Assembly (NCBI GenBank): GCA_907165275.2
Contig: OU015669.1
Coordinates: 3,122,501 to 3,186,500 of the forward strand
Reading direction: 5' to 3'
From: Zygaena filipendulae
Taxonomy: Eukaryota; Arthropoda; Insecta; Lepidoptera; Zygaenidae
DNA length: 64,000 nt
Shown: in pieces, positions 46,025 to 58,649 of the stretch
Position numbering within the stretch: the first letter of the stretch is position 1
How the letters are laid out: each line of letters begins with the position of its first letter
Program-made: the position numbers and the translations under genes
The notes under the pieces: model-generated
Databases searched by the model: none
What the model was told of the DNA's origin: nothing
The model's input: only the letters and a program-made list of their open reading frames with translations

Positions 46025-48051
46025 CCCAACAAAAGTTGCAATGGTCAACGCCGTGAAAGGTCCAGCAGTGAACACGATGTGTTTGCGAAGTTGGCCGGTA
46101 AGTAAAAGAACACTTCGGCGCAGGGATAGGTTTCTGGTGTACCAGAAGCTCTTGTATACGCCATTTTCAATCTTGTCGCTCTGGTAAAAAAGGATCATCT
46201 GCTATGACTGCTCTGATCTGATACTTTTAAGTGGGTATGAGTAGATCTTTAAAAAGAGTGAAAAAGGATGTCGACCATAGGTACCTACTGTTCTTGCTAA
46301 TTTAAAACCATTTGGAAAAAAATGATACTAAGACCAAAAAAAAACCTTTAATAAATTATGGAGCATTAAGTTTCTAGGATTTCTAAGTTTAATCGCTGTA
46401 AAGCGAGTGTACTCACCATAAAAAGAACGTTGTTGCTATGCCAACAGTACAAAAAGAGCTGCGCTATGAGCGCCATCAGATACTCTGCAATCCAAACCCT
46501 TTGCATAGTTGTGGTCCCGTCCTAGATAGCAAATACTACTGTTTTAAAAAGCTGTTTTTCAATAAATCTATAATAACTATATTAATTGATCTTAACATTA
46601 ATATAATCTGCTTTAGTCACTGAAAGTTTTTATTAAATATAAAAACTATTTTGATATTAGACACATGAACATGTTATTCAATTGACATTAAAAATTATTG
46701 ATCGTTGATCTTCTGTTTTCTACTTATATTGTTATTTTTATTATTGTCATAAGCAAATCTCACCGTTGTCAATTGTATGGCGCTTGCACAAATCATAAGA
46801 GAACAGATAATGACGTATAAAAACAAGACGGGCGACAACACCAAATTGAAAATTCTGGAATACCTGAAAAAATTGTAACTGTAGATTACCGAGCAAATAA
46901 GGACGAAAAATAAGATTGTGCTTGATTAATCTCCTAGTAAATGTTGAAATGAAATGAAATGAAATGAAAAACACTTTATTGAACACCACAAACAGTACAA
47001 TAAAAAAATATTTAGAAACGGAAAGTATTAAGTGGCTCCAAAAGGCGGCCTTATCACTATAAAGCGATCTCTTCCAGGCTACTACAGGCTCTTACAGGCT
47101 CTATGTTGTTAGTTCTAAGATAATTTACCAGAAAATTAAATTGATTCAGTAAGATAAACAAGTGCGTTAGATAATTTTTTTGTGTACATAACAATCAGGT
47201 ATTGCGCCACCAAACTATAAACAGCCATACAATAATCAAATTTGCTTTTATAGATACTTGACCAAATCCACGTGATGGCAATGACAATCCTTAATCCTCT
47301 TCATAGCTTCTTTGTTGGTAACAATTTCGTTTTCATTACCGAATAATCTCGCACATTCCACAGAGAGCAGCTTCAGTTGCCCAGCAAAAAAAGTCATCAA
47401 AACGACAGCGTTAGAGTCGTAATGGGCGACGATCCCTCCGCCATAGAAGCAGATTAACGAGTGCTCGATCACACTCGTCCAATAACCGTAACCTTTACGC
47501 CTATTAAAAGGGAGCCAAGAGCTCATTATTTCTGGATACGGAACAGTTCCGTTTCTGATAAGCACACGAATGTCTTCTGATGATAAAAAACTCGCTAGAG
47601 GCGCCAATATCACCGTGAACACTGTAGCAGTTACCAAGATCCAGTATAAATAAGTTACTTTACGAGAATAACGCGTGTACTCTCGAATAAGGTTCGTAGT
47701 TATTGGGTCGTTTTTTGATAACTGTCGTTTTTCTAATTCCGAAACGTACAGCACAATTTCTTTCCAATTTCTCTGCCAAAATACGAAAGTTCCAGCTTTG
47801 ATGACGCAAATTGTACTCAGCATCGAGATAGAAAGGTTTCTCATAGCCAGTTCCAGGTTTGATCTTATAATCCAAAGCTCGATATATTGGGTTAAAACAA
47901 AGATTGTCGCCGTTAAATGCATTAGGTTGTTTAGCGTTTTCTTCAAACCAGAATTTGGTTGCCACATCCCCCATTTTTGAAGTCCCCACAAAGTCGGACC
48001 CAGCAAAGGGTGATCTGAATTTTCTAAGCTGACAAAAACAATTTTTTTCAT
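46025..48051 (-). CDS. Or: Insect odorant receptor (OR-A), 4 exons found, last exon not found
   Basis: Seven-transmembrane ligand-binding odorant receptor, which in insects forms a cation channel with Orco in the dendrites of olfactory neurons. Exons on the minus strand: 47258-48051, 46764-46863, 46417-46521 and 46025-46180, with GT..AG borders and consistent phases, giving 385 codons without a stop. Visible hydrophobic segments include LMHLTATIFVLTQYIELWII, VTYLYWILVTATVFTVILAP and a C-terminal TM region. Family motifs: NGTVPYPEIMSSWLPF (second extracellular loop), YSRIFNLVLSPVLFLYVIIC, YCWHSNNVLF, SVLLLTGQLRKHIVFTAGPF and LTIATFVG. Insect ORs usually add a 10-16-residue last exon, which I could not place below the good GTAAGT donor at 46024. 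Intron 1 holds a LINE fragment. A paralogue lies 4.6 kb upstream. Confidence 0.88.
46936..47105 (-). repeat. LINE 3'-end fragment inside OR-A intron 1
   Basis: The minus strand reads GAAGAGATCGCTTTATAGTG, AAGGCCGCCTTTTGGAGCC, then GTTCAATAAAGTGTTTTTC and a tail (CATTT)n: a 3' UTR, polyadenylation signal and simple tail of a non-LTR element. The GATAAGGCCGCCTTTTG block is familiar to me from lepidopteran repeats (memory only). Confidence 0.6.
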
Positions 48052-49641
48052 CTCGTCTAACGAACGGTTCGCTCAATATTAAAATTTGAATACTTTCTAC
48101 AAATGAAAAAGCCCGCGTCTTTTATATATTTTCTTCGGTGACTGTAATTTGGCTTCGCGTGAAATACTCCGCTTTGCAAGGGTTCCTTTTTATTAAATGA
48201 ATATGACACTTCATATTATTTAGGTAGGCGTAAAACCTATATAATTGACATTGAATTGGTACTTAAAAAATAAGTAAATAGTGTAACTGATAAAAAGTTC
48301 ATATGATCAAAGTTATCAAGAGTATTTGACAAGTATACATATTTGACAATGGTTTTGATGAATAAAAAACAAAGCGTTTTTTCACTTTACCAAAAATATC
48401 CTGAAAATGCGACTCTTTAGAATGGAAAGTAAATAAAAGTAAACAGCAATAAAGAAATTGTAGGCGTCGCAATTTGTCACCTTAAAATTAGACGTCTTGT
48501 GCATTTTAGAAGAGAAACAATTACGACGCGACGGTTTGTGCCGTAATACCTACATAATTTTCTTTCCATTTGAGTTTTACAAGGTTTGTTATTGGATTGA
48601 AATTCAAATGCCAAATTGGGCTATAATTTGGATCTATCTACCTACTACCAACTTAATAGAGCTCAACTTTCTAGCACCTTCAAAATTATATACCTATCTA
48701 CTTTTCAAAAACAAAGCTTTCCTTTTTATGGTAAGAATAATTACAGTTTATAGTAAAATTATATCAATATTCAGTGTTTATTTTATTAAACCAAAGCTGA
48801 CAAAACATTATTTTTCTATTGTGACAAATTCAATTCAATTCAATTCAATTCAATTTATTGTAAACATAGAGGTACAGAGTTCTTAATTGACATAATTAGG
48901 TCCACCATGTTTTGCCTGTGGGGCATACAATATATTATTTATAGGTACTAAAAAGATTACTAATATAACTATCAAACAAATATTATTATGTGTAAAGTGA
49001 TTTGGTTTATACAGGATATTATGTTTGTCTTGTAATGTGTCAAGCAGATGCTACGTGTTAGAGGACTTACAGGCATGTCAGTGCGTTTGGCGATTATTTG
49101 TAGGTTTCAACTTTTGTATTTTTTTTTTTATTTTTTGTAGATATTAACTAGACGTAGTTTACTCGTGAGTATCATGCTTAAAATAACATATTATACGTAA
49201 TCATTTCCGTTCATAAGTTCTAAATATAGTAATAAAAATTCTGAGTAGTTTACATTTGAGCAGAATAAGTTTAATTTATAGATTTCGCCTTTTTTGAAAA
49301 ATTACAGGAACCTAAGCTTCAATAACATCACTAAAAATTCTTTTATCTGTTTATTTTCTTACTTGTCTATTACTGTTTTATATTCTTTAAAACCAAATTC
49401 TAGATAATTCTAGGTATGCAATATGCATGTTCTGGAACGTCTTAAAATTTTGAGTGGCTCTTGTTGCGTTCTTATAGAATTTTGTTTAATTTTGTCCTCA
49501 GTTCCTAAATTTAAATTTTGTAGTAAACAGAAAAAGGGACCTGTGGTCGGGGGACCTCTATGGAAAAGCGATAGGTCCCTGCGATCGTTTGGATGAATGG
49601 TCTTTCTTGACGGAAAAGTATTTTATTTAATTATTTATTTA
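48052..49641. other. Upstream region of OR-A, gene-free
   Basis: No gene supported. The frame at 48497-48886 (plus, 129 codons) is AT-driven, runs into a (TTCAA)n microsatellite at 48828-48856 and shows no domain. Confidence 0.5.
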
Positions 49642-49832
49642 CTAGCTGTGCCCCGCGGTTTCACCCGCGGTAATTTCAGATTTCCCGCGGGAATTCCAGG
49701 ATAAAAAGTAGCCTATGTCCTTTTCTGTACCCCTGACAACGTGCATGCCAAATTTCATCCAAATCCATGCAGCCGTTTTTGCGTGATTGAGTAACAAACA
49801 TCCACACTTTCACATTTATAATATTAGTAGGA
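49642..49832 (-). mobile_element. Helitron-like element, well preserved
   Basis: The plus strand begins CTAGCTGTGCCCCGCGGTTT after A and ends CATTTATAATATTAGTAGGA before T. The stem CCGCGG-TTTCAC-CCGCGG lies 10 nt from CTAG. 191 bp. In minus sense: 5' TC, 3' CTAG, insertion between A and T. Confidence 0.8.
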
Positions 49833-52144
49833 TTCTTCATTGCACAGTACGTACAAATGGCGAAGTGAAAACCTCGCGGCATTCTCTTGGTGTAATTGGA
49901 CGGAAGGAGGATTAAAACTTTTTCAATTTGGTATGGGCAATTGGGCATGTCTTTTCGGGGCGTAAAATTTTGTGCACGCTTAGGTCATGAAAAATTCCAG
50001 TGCTTTATCCTGGTATGATTCTGATGCTGGTGGGATCACGTGCCACTCCCGTCTCATCTCATCTTTCATCTCAATCTCAATCTCATCATCATTCATGTCA
50101 ATGAACTGTTTCTATTTCTATTTACTCGTACGCCCCATGCAGTTGTAAAATGACTTGGCCATCGGTACACGTCTAGGGGTTATTATCCCCTGCATATTAT
50201 AATAAGCGGTTTTAATTTTAAGCATGCTAGGGACACGCAAGTGAGAGATTGTAGTCGAACTTCTATATTAACTTTCTGTTTTATGTTCACTAAGATTGTA
50301 ATCTGTTTTGTGTTCTAAATAAATAAATTTTAGGTGTTTGCGAAACAACCTATATACCTAGAAGCATTTCTTCTCTCATACACGTAGTAAAAATCCGTTA
50401 ACGCATAATCTTTGAGATGAAAACTCGTAGCCCGTGGCATGTTTTTGCAAACAACCCAAAAATAAAGCAAATCCAGAGAGTTAACACGTTTAGTAGTCGA
50501 TCCGAGGTTGATATAATTTAGCAGAAAATGTAATACAGAGATAAAAGTTATCATTGGATTTTTTTAATATTTTTGTTTCGTATTTTTTCAACGTGCATAA
50601 AAAGGGTCCGTATACGAGAAAGTAAAAGGGTTTTTTTAAGTGACCTAGAAACAGAAGCTTAAGTTTCTGAAAATTTTTAAGAAAATTGTGAAATTCGAAA
50701 TTGTTGTTTAACGTCCCTTTTCTCTGTACGGCCGCTGGAGAGTCGCTAAATCAAATGTAGGTAAAGGTTATTCAAGTATCTACGTTGTTTTTGTTAAGAT
50801 TTTCTCTGTGATTTATCACTTTAATTTATATTTCTTTTAAAACCTGCAAGCATGAATTATCGAGAGCTTGAATAAATCCTTTAAACTTTACTTCCTGTAT
50901 AAAGATACAATATTTAATCACAATAATTAAGGGATATAAATCAGTAACTACAAACTATCGCTGAACATACCTACGTGGGGTCCAGTCGATAAGTATGGAA
51001 GTCCCTCATCACGTCACACCAACTTGACACCTTACGGGAAACAGCCTGTGTAATAAAATATATACATAGTGCGACGACCCGTTTGGCGCAGAGGTCACCA
51101 TGCCTACCCGCTAATCAAGAGGTTCCGGGTTCGATTCCCGGTGGGGGTGGACTTTGTGTGATGAACAAAGGGTTCCATTTTCCAGTCTGGGTGTGTTTAT
51201 ATATCTATAGTAAAATATATAAGTAATTCTATGTAGTATATACCACGTTTGCTTGGTTTCCACGACACAAGCTAATAATAGCTTGCTGTGGGATCAAATA
51301 GATCTGTGTGTTGTGATGTGGATTATTATTATTATTAGTGTTGTGTGTCCAGCTCGGATCCAGTGCTATCCAGTTCGGATTGTGTTGATATAGTTGAATC
51401 AAAATACTACAATGCTATCCTTGCATCTGAGTGAACAGCGTATAAAAACTGTACGCCCCTTTCATTATCTGAAAAAGAAAAATCGTGATTTTTTCTACCG
51501 AATCTACTTTGGGCACAATAGTTTAGACTTTAGAGTAGGGTAAAATTTCAAGTCGTTTTATAGTACCTATGTACTTATTGATATATAACAAAAAAAACGA
51601 TTTAGCATAATATTATTTCTTACTAAGACAAAAACATCAAGATGTGAACGATGTTTTCTGAAAATATATTCTAAGTAGTAAGAGAGAAATTTCTAAGTGA
51701 AAGCACCTCTCATCTCAACATTTCAATGTAACGCTCGAATTCACCCTTTACTTTTCTTGACCTATAAAAAGTGATTTATATAGGTACCGAGTTACCGACG
51801 CACGAAGTATTTCTCCGATAGGTAACGGTATTTGTTTTTCGTAAAATCAGTAGTCCCTTCTCATATAATATTATTTATTATTGTACCTACTATACCTACA
51901 ATCTAATCATTATGTTAAATTGTGTCCTATGTTTTTCAAGTATGTATGTACGTATACGGTACCTATACCTAAACATTTTATTTATTTAGTAAAGTTATAA
52001 TTATGGACTGTTTTTTAATGAGGAATGTGAACAATAAGCTCAGAATGACAGGGTACCGGCGCCGGCTGCTTGATTAATGCTTGTTGTTATTGAATTCACT
52101 ATTATTATTTTACGCCGGATACCTTGTTGAAAATTATGTTTATA
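49833..52144. other. Gene-free region between OR-A and OR-B
   Basis: Contains a tRNA-derived SINE (51071-51341) and a CATCTCA-rich low-complexity stretch (about 50047-50100). No OR terminal exon was recognised. Confidence 0.5.
51071..51341 (+). mobile_element. tRNA-derived SINE
   Basis: The head carries an A box (TGGCGCAGAGG, 51084-51094) and a B box (GGTTCGATTCC at about 51128-51138) spaced as in a tRNA gene. It continues into non-tRNA sequence (ACTTTGTGTGATGAACAAAG, GATGTGGATTATTATTATTA) and ends in an ATT-rich tail. The head cannot fold as a full tRNA because acceptor ends do not pair, so it is a SINE and not a tRNA gene. Confidence 0.8.
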
Positions 52145-52350
52145 CTAGTTCCGCGGTTTCACCCGCGTTAATTTGAGAGTTTCCGCGGGAATTCCGGGAT
52201 AAAAAGTATCTTATGTGTTAATCTGATGTATAAGCTATATTATTGTAAAGTTTCATTTAAATCCATCCAGTAGTTTTTGCGTGAAAGAGTAACAAACATC
52301 CATCCATCTATACATTCTTACAAACTTTCGCGTTTATAATATTAGTAGGA
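52145..52350 (-). mobile_element. Helitron-like element
   Basis: The plus strand begins CTAGTTCCGCGGTTTCACCC and ends GTTTATAATATTAGTAGGA followed by T. The interior (TGATGTATAAGCTATATTAT, AAATCCATCCAGTAGTTTTT) defines the same subfamily as 6245-6471 and 59944-60145. Confidence 0.75.
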
Positions 52351-52387
52351 TAATATGTACGAGTAGATACAAGTCTGGGAGAAAATG

Positions 52388-52462
52388 GATTCGAAATTTG
52401 TGTTCAGTACCTACTAAATTGTTGACTAGATCTCAAAGTTTGAACAAGAGTGATGGAGTGAT
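52388..52462 (+). repeat. Dispersed repeat G, copy 2
   Basis: GATTCGAAATTTGTGTTCAG and ATCTCAAAGTTTGAACAAGA match the copies at 43958 and 60616. It lies about 150 bp downstream of OR-B exon 4. Confidence 0.5.
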
Positions 52463-52616
52463 AGTTACAACTGTTTCTTAAAAATACATAGCTATGTATA
52501 TGTATACCGTATCTAATATGTAGATTATGACCACTCTCGAAGTCACACAATTTACCTAGGCTACATCGTTTCTAAGTGGTTAAGCTTAAATAAATAAATG
52601 CATATTAAAAAAAAAC

Positions 52617-54968
52617 CTCAGTAAATGTGGCCACGGACAGGCAAGCGAACGGGCCGGCGGTGCAAACGAAGGAACGATCCAATTTTCCAGCCAATAGCAA
52701 AATATGGCGGCGCGTGCGCATGTCTGACCTCCACCAGTTACTATTATACACGCCCCTATCCATAGCTTTGCTCTAAAAAGAAAAAGTCTTTAAAATGTTT
52801 ACGGAAGTATTATTAAGTGCTGAAGTTAGTCATGTAAATCGGAAAATCGCCTCTTCCCTCCAATGTTGTTTTTATTTAAAAAAGAGACGCGTGCCAGTGT
52901 CTTTGGTAATTCAACTTCGGTTGTGAAAAAATTGAAACGTTGGAGCCACCTGAACAGCTAATAAATCTAAATGTATTACTTCATCATATCAACTAAAAGA
53001 AGTTCCAAACTTTATCTACGACTGACATCGCGAGCTTGATCAGAAATTCTATTAAATTGTTATTAATACCTCGATGAGAATTTCGTTGCTGTACCAGCAG
53101 TATAAGAAGAGTTGTGTGACCAGAGCCAACGTATATTCAGTCAGCCAGAGCTTTTGCGTCAAAGTACTCTCATCCTGAAAAAATGTTTAAATTTTCCAAA
53201 AGCCATGCCTTTATTTATATGTGACTGTAAAAATCTCCAGCTAACTGAGAAGTAGATTACTAAATTATTGTTTTACTAGTGACGACTACGTGGTAACGCA
53301 AGATTTACCTACTTCCCATAAGATGTTTTTTTTAGCGGAAAATGTCATTAAGTTGGTGTCAGTCTTAAAATAATCAAGCGACATTTTGGGGGCATCCGTT
53401 GTCATAAGGATAAAGTGGAATGAGATGAAATTTATGTAAGTCGATAGCAGAACATTTACATACCTACATAATTTAAATGAATAAGAGAAACAAATATAGT
53501 TCAATGTCATTAAACGAAAGAAAATCTACTAGAGCATCCATCATAAATTTGGAAGTATGAAAAGTGAAGAATAATGAAAAAGATAATGGATGTGGGAGAT
53601 GAATTTTGTCTGATTAAGATCTTCGGAAATGCAAACAACAGATACTTTTTAAAAGTATGATATGAGAACATAAAAGACTTTAAACATTTAAATATAAAAT
53701 CGTCAGAAATTTCTTCCAAAAAAAATATTACAAAAGATTTTTAACAAAATGAACCAACGACTATGGTAAATCTCACAAAGCCCGGCTGGATAAAGGGGGC
53801 GAATGTTCTCACGGGCGCGTCCATCCACTGTTATGTGGATGATGACTTACCAAAGTTAGTTGTACGACGCTACAACAAATGGTTACTGAACAAACAAGTA
53901 CATAGCAGAACATTGGCGGCGACACTAATGAGTTGAATAGCTTGTGATATCTGAAATGATTGATGTCAAATGTTATCTTTTCGAAAAGGAATAGTTATCG
54001 ATTTACGTTTGCGCATTTGAAGAAAATCATAAAAGTTTATTTGCCTAAGCACGGCATGCCAAGGGCAATACTGATTTTGTTGACTATAGACTTGATTTTA
54101 AGACTATAATACAAAAGCCTATGAGGATTTATGAGCTGATGAACACTAACTATAGCTGAACCTTAACTTACTTTAGCAAAAAGTTATGATGTCTATGACA
54201 CTCCTTGATTCTTTCCAAAACACGTAGATCAGAGGCATTATCATCAAAGAGACTTCCACACTTCTCTCTTAAAATTATCATTTGACCTTTAAAGAACGTC
54301 ATGATCGCAAACACGTTTGAGTCGAACAAAGCCACTATACTGCCACCAATAATGTTCAAGATTATCTGTATCACTAGAGAAATGGTATACCCAGACATTT
54401 TCGTTTTATCAAACGGCAACCAGCAACTCATCACCACGGGGTATGGCTCGGTACCATTCCTTATTTCTTCTCGGTAACTTGCTGAAAGGCCATATCTTAA
54501 AAAGGGGGTGATTATCATTGTAGCGTTCGTGATTATCACCAGAACCCAATAGAGGTACGTTACTATTCTAGCATACGTAGTGTATTTTTTCATTGCACTC
54601 ACGACGTTTTTGTCGTTATTGGATATCTCTTTGATTTCCTCTTTAGATATGCCCTCGTATAATTCGTTCCAGTATGGAGTCCAGTATATAAAACACAAGT
54701 GTTTATACTCACAAATCAGACCCAGACCAGTTACCGAAATGTTGTTGAGCATTTCTGTTAAATTATCTCTGACTATCCAGAGTTCCAAGAATAGACTCGG
54801 TGCTGCCAAACCAAGAAAGTAGTAAAAAAATTTGATAATGTCATTTTTAAATGATCTAGTAGGCAAGAATAAACCGACTTTGGAAAGGGCTTTCAGGTTT
54901 GGACCCAATAAAGGATGTTTCGGATCCTCAAGACCCTTTGCAAGTGAAAGCACTTTGTTTACGATCAT
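52617..54968 (-). CDS. Or: Insect odorant receptor (OR-B), 4 exons found, last exon not found
   Basis: Paralogue of OR-A. Exons: 54172-54968, 53851-53950, 53070-53174 and 52617-52772, with the same phases; exons 2-4 have exactly the same lengths (100, 105, 156 bp). 386 codons without a stop. Motifs: DPKHPLLGPNLKALSKVGLF (N-terminus), VTYLYWVLVIITNATMIITP, NGTEPYPVVMSCWLPF, LFNSLVSPPMFCYVLVC, LFLYCWYSNEI and RRHILLLAGK with FVCTAGPFACLSVATF. Protein identity to OR-A is moderate, so the duplication is old. The exon 4 donor is GTTTTTTTTT, a weak splice site, and no terminal exon was found. The gene may be complete with an exon I cannot recognise, or may have lost its end. Confidence 0.86.
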
Positions 54969-56065
54969 GACTGGAACAATAATGAACGTATAAAAAGGAA
55001 AATCTTTCGAAGAAATAAATGTTAATATTTTTGATATTGAAACCGATTTTTAACAAAATACCCTGAGTAGTAAGTAATTATGAGTCTGCTAGCTATTTTC
55101 TGAAAATAATAGGTGTAAAATAGATTACAACTAGAGAAAAGAGTGAAAACCATGAAAACTATTTAAATATGCAAAAGAGAACAATTTACAATCTCATTAA
55201 GGTTGCTAAATGGAATATTATAAATGCATGAAACAAGGATCGTAAAGACTGACCCTTTTAGCCAAGACTCTATTTTTTATATACAGCATGTTGTACAGTA
55301 AACGAGGGACTTATTTAAGTCTTTGATAATCATGCTTACATGTAACTCGGAATGATAAAAAAAAATTTAAAAAACAGTAGATTTGTGGAGGTTGGTTTTG
55401 TTTAATTAAATAATAATTTGTTATTGATAATGACAATAATAAAAGTAATAATATGATATGGACGCTTCTTCCTTCAAGTCTTAAAATGGATTGCTCCCTT
55501 ATTAATGGAGTAGAAACCCTCAAATCTTTGAGCGCAACCGCACAGAAAGAAAATTCTTATGACGTAACTAAAATCTAACCAAACATTTGGTTTGGATCGT
55601 CAAATATTAGCGCGATATCATATTTTCTATGAAACGTTCGTTCAACTCTTATCAATTTTTCACCGACGTACCTATCTCAAAAATAAGAGTTAAAGTTATC
55701 GTTAAAATAATTAGCACGATACTAACTGCGTATAACGTGAGATGTTTGGTTTTTGGTTCGCTTTAGTAAATACGTGCCGAAATAGTGCAATCGGCATTGC
55801 TAAAATGGAATTTTAATCTCGCATTTCAAAATCCATCGTTATTTCCACCCAATCTCGCACGAAGTCTGATAGAGTTATTAGAGAATCGGCTTAGTATAGT
55901 ACCAAACTTATAGACGCACAAACTTAACCTCTATATTCTCCCAATTCACGCTATTTTCAGCCAATATTTATTATTAATGTTTCATACTTACTTACGTTAC
56001 TATTCCCACAAGAGATTTTATGTAAAAAAAAGCTCATAAACAACAGAATTTGATCTATTCCATGA
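54969..56065. other. Upstream region of OR-B, gene-free
   Basis: No coding signal or named repeat seen; AT-rich. Confidence 0.5.
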
Positions 56066-56180
56066 GGTTTATTTATTTATTTATTTAAACTTTATGCACA
56101 TCATGGTACAAAAGGCGGATTTAATGCCACAGTGGCATACCTAGTCATTAAATTTAAAGCAAATATTTATATATGGCTGC
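56066..56180 (-). repeat. LINE 3'-end fragment, minus strand
   Basis: TTTATTTATTTATTTATTTA followed by AACTTTATGCACATCATGGT and ACAAAAGGCGGATTTAATGC. In minus sense this is a 3' UTR with an (AAAT)n tail. Confidence 0.5.
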
Positions 56181-56645
56181 AGAGTTTAGAGTCCTTCGGA
56201 CACCTACAAATTAGCGGAATTGAAAAAATTCGCGTTAAACTAAAAGTGTGTTACAAATGCTGTGAAATGTTTCAACCGTAAACCATTAAAATTTTCACAT
56301 CAATATATCAATATTATTTTTTATATCCAATATAAATTTCAGTTCAGTAACTTTTACGACTTGTGTTTAACGAAAGTCCGGTAGGTTAACTTCGAATTTT
56401 ATAGAGCTCGGACCTCCAGAAGTTGGATAATATTAATGGGTTATTCACTGAATTTGTTTTATGACTTCGGCGTGTTTTTTATTGTAGGTAGGAACTAGGT
56501 ATGATACTTTTATACGAAAATGTTCAAAAGGAACGCTTATAAAAAGTTTGTATTAGATAGGGTTGTCGTCATCACAGTAAAAATATCTCGGACAGAATAA
56601 TATCAATTTCTTTTGTTTCTTTTATAACTGTCATCTATAACTAGT

Positions 56646-56929
56646 CTATACTAATATTATAAAGAGGAAAGATTTGATTTTGTTTTGTTTATTTCTTACG
56701 ATTTAACTCAAAAACTACTGGACCTATTTCAAAAATTCTGTCACCATTAACATAGGCTATTTTCTAATCCGGAATTCGAAATCCGAAATTTACGCTGGTG
56801 AAACTGCATGAAATTTTACATACCTACTACACGTTATCAGGGTACATAAAAAGGTATAGAGTACTTTTATCCAGAAATTCCCGCGGAATCTCCGAAATTA
56901 ATGCGAGTAAAACCGCGGGGAATAGCTAG
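56646..56929 (+). mobile_element. Helitron-like element, plus orientation, composite
   Basis: It starts TCTATACTAATATTATAAAG and ends GGAATAGCTAG before T. The family core appears twice (AAATTTACGCTGGTGAAACT at 56787 and AAATTAATGCGAGTAAAACC at 56897), so one copy inserted into or recombined with another. Confidence 0.6.
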
Positions 56930-57296
56930 TATACTATTTTTTTTTTCCACTAGAAATAAAAAACCGGATAGAAGATGTCATTTCATTTCAACTGAAAATA
57001 GCATCACAAATACAAAACATCAGTATAGAGGTTTGAAGTGGGTATTTTATGCAAATTTTCCAAAAGCAATGGAGGGAAGGCATCATGGGGTCCGGGGTAA
57101 TGTTCCGTAAAAATAATGCTTCGGGTGACAAAAAGGAACACTGTCGGAAGACAGTGTGATCCGTGGATTTGTGTCTAATCGGTGGGCGTACTATGGTCGT
57201 CAGTTTCTTGGATTACTTTAATCCCACAACTACGTTAGATAATAGAACAGTTAGGACAGGACAACATTTCCCTTTGAGCTCGGGAATAGGGTACTT

Positions 57297-57922
57297 GCAT
57301 GAAATTTATAATAAGAAATTGTGTCAATATTTCAAAAATAGAGCCTTAGAAAAGCGTTATTGTGAAAGATTTACTAAAAAAAATTCAATAGTTTCCAAAA
57401 TATTTAACTTTTAATTTTGTGAAACGGAACGTTGCAACGAAACACCAATCACAGCCAAGCTTGACACATGACGTCACTTTTATTTTTTTAGGAAACATAT
57501 ACCTCTTTCAGAGAAGGCAAAAGAAACTAAGTGCATACAGTCAACTTATATTTTCTATTTTCTGTTTTTTTTTTTTTACTTTAAAATGCACCGGTAACAT
57601 GCATTTCGATTCTTTACTGGAACTTTTGGAAGTAAATTGACACAGTTCAACCTTAATTTCGCTTTTGGATATTGAAGTTATCTGTCTGTCAGTGTCACAT
57701 GACCCTGTCAATACGACAGTGACATTTCTATCACAGATTAATAAGACGTAATTTTGAACAAGTGACGTCATTCCGCGTTTCGGCGGTAAGGTCTAAAGTA
57801 GGAACTTTGAAACGCTCTATTTCATTAATTTATGCATATATTTTTTTTCTTTTTCTTGCTTTGTTTAAGCAGGCCATATATCTTTAAAATAGACTGAAAA
57901 AAAAATTCATGCAAGTACCCTA
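57297..57922. mobile_element. TA-flanked TIR element (GGGTACTTGCATGAA)
   Basis: Inverted repeats GGGTACTTGCATGAAATTT (57299) and TTCATGCAAGTACCC (57906-57920) are each bordered by TA (57297-57298, 57921-57922). The 620-bp element has no transposase. An inner pair TGACGTCACTT (about 57470) and AAGTGACGTCA (about 57760) adds a second dyad. A non-autonomous Tc1/mariner-type element is likely. Confidence 0.65.
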
Positions 57923-58033
57923 TTGCAGGTTTATTTGAACAAGAACAACTATACCACATAGGGGAAGGTGTCATACCTGTGAGCATTCGTCGGATTTTGA
58001 ACGAAAATAAGATAGGTAGATTATTATATATTA

Positions 58034-58236
58034 CTAGCTGTGCCCCAGCGTTTTCACCCGCGTGAGTTTCGGAATTCCCGCAGGAACTCCCTTTAGGGGG
58101 ATGAAGAATAGATAGTAGCCGATTCTCAGGCTTACTGAATATGCATAAAAAAATTCATGAGAATCGGTCTAGCCGTTTCGGAGGAATATGGGAACATGCG
58201 AACGTTGTGACACGAGAATTTTATATATTAGATAGA
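58034..58236 (-). mobile_element. Helitron-like element, third subfamily
   Basis: The plus strand begins CTAGCTGTGCCCCAGCGTTT after A and ends ACGAGAATTTTATATATTAG plus ATAGA before T. The interior AGAATCGGTCTAGCCGTTTC is distinct from the main subfamily. The complement of the end reads TCTATCTAATATATAAAATT. Confidence 0.7.
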
Positions 58237-58649
58237 TTTAAGATAAGATTGAATTATTGCTATTACGAATTTTGATACAGAATTAATTAACACTTAACAA
58301 TTAGCAGTATGTATGTATTATTTCTATGAATTATATTTATTAAAATAAGAGAGTTTTCTTAAAAACCTGTACTTATTTTACCTTTGGACAGAAATACTTG
58401 TACCTATGGAACTACAGTACTACTACATTTGAAGAATGCATGAGGTAATATTTCGAAGATGACAGTTTTGAAAATTCCTTGACTTAAAATATTTCCTATC
58501 AACTTGAAGAGGTGACATAATTAAATGTCGGCAATAAATTACAGTAGGTACCTATCAGTTTTATGTATTTGATATTAATTGTTGTATTAATCATATTCCC
58601 ACGACGACGCAGATTAACTTTGCACGCTAGGAACATCTGTGTCTTACGA

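Noticed and set aside
47675..47980. Plus-strand frame inside OR-A exon 1
   Set aside because: Antisense to a well-supported OR exon.
48497..48886. 129-codon plus-strand open frame upstream of OR-A
   Set aside because: AT-driven codon content, no recognisable domain, and the end runs through a (TTCAA)n microsatellite.
51071..51150. tRNA gene
   Set aside because: A and B boxes are present, but the acceptor and D arms do not fold and the sequence continues into a SINE body with an ATT tail.
52388..52600. OR-B terminal exon at repeat G
   Set aside because: A minus-sense frame ends in hydrophobic residues before TGA, but exon 4 ends in phase 0 and every nearby acceptor gives an early stop in that phase.
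57163..57414. 83-codon plus-strand frame
   Set aside because: Crosses the border of the TA-flanked TIR element at 57297, so it cannot be an old gene; no domain seen.
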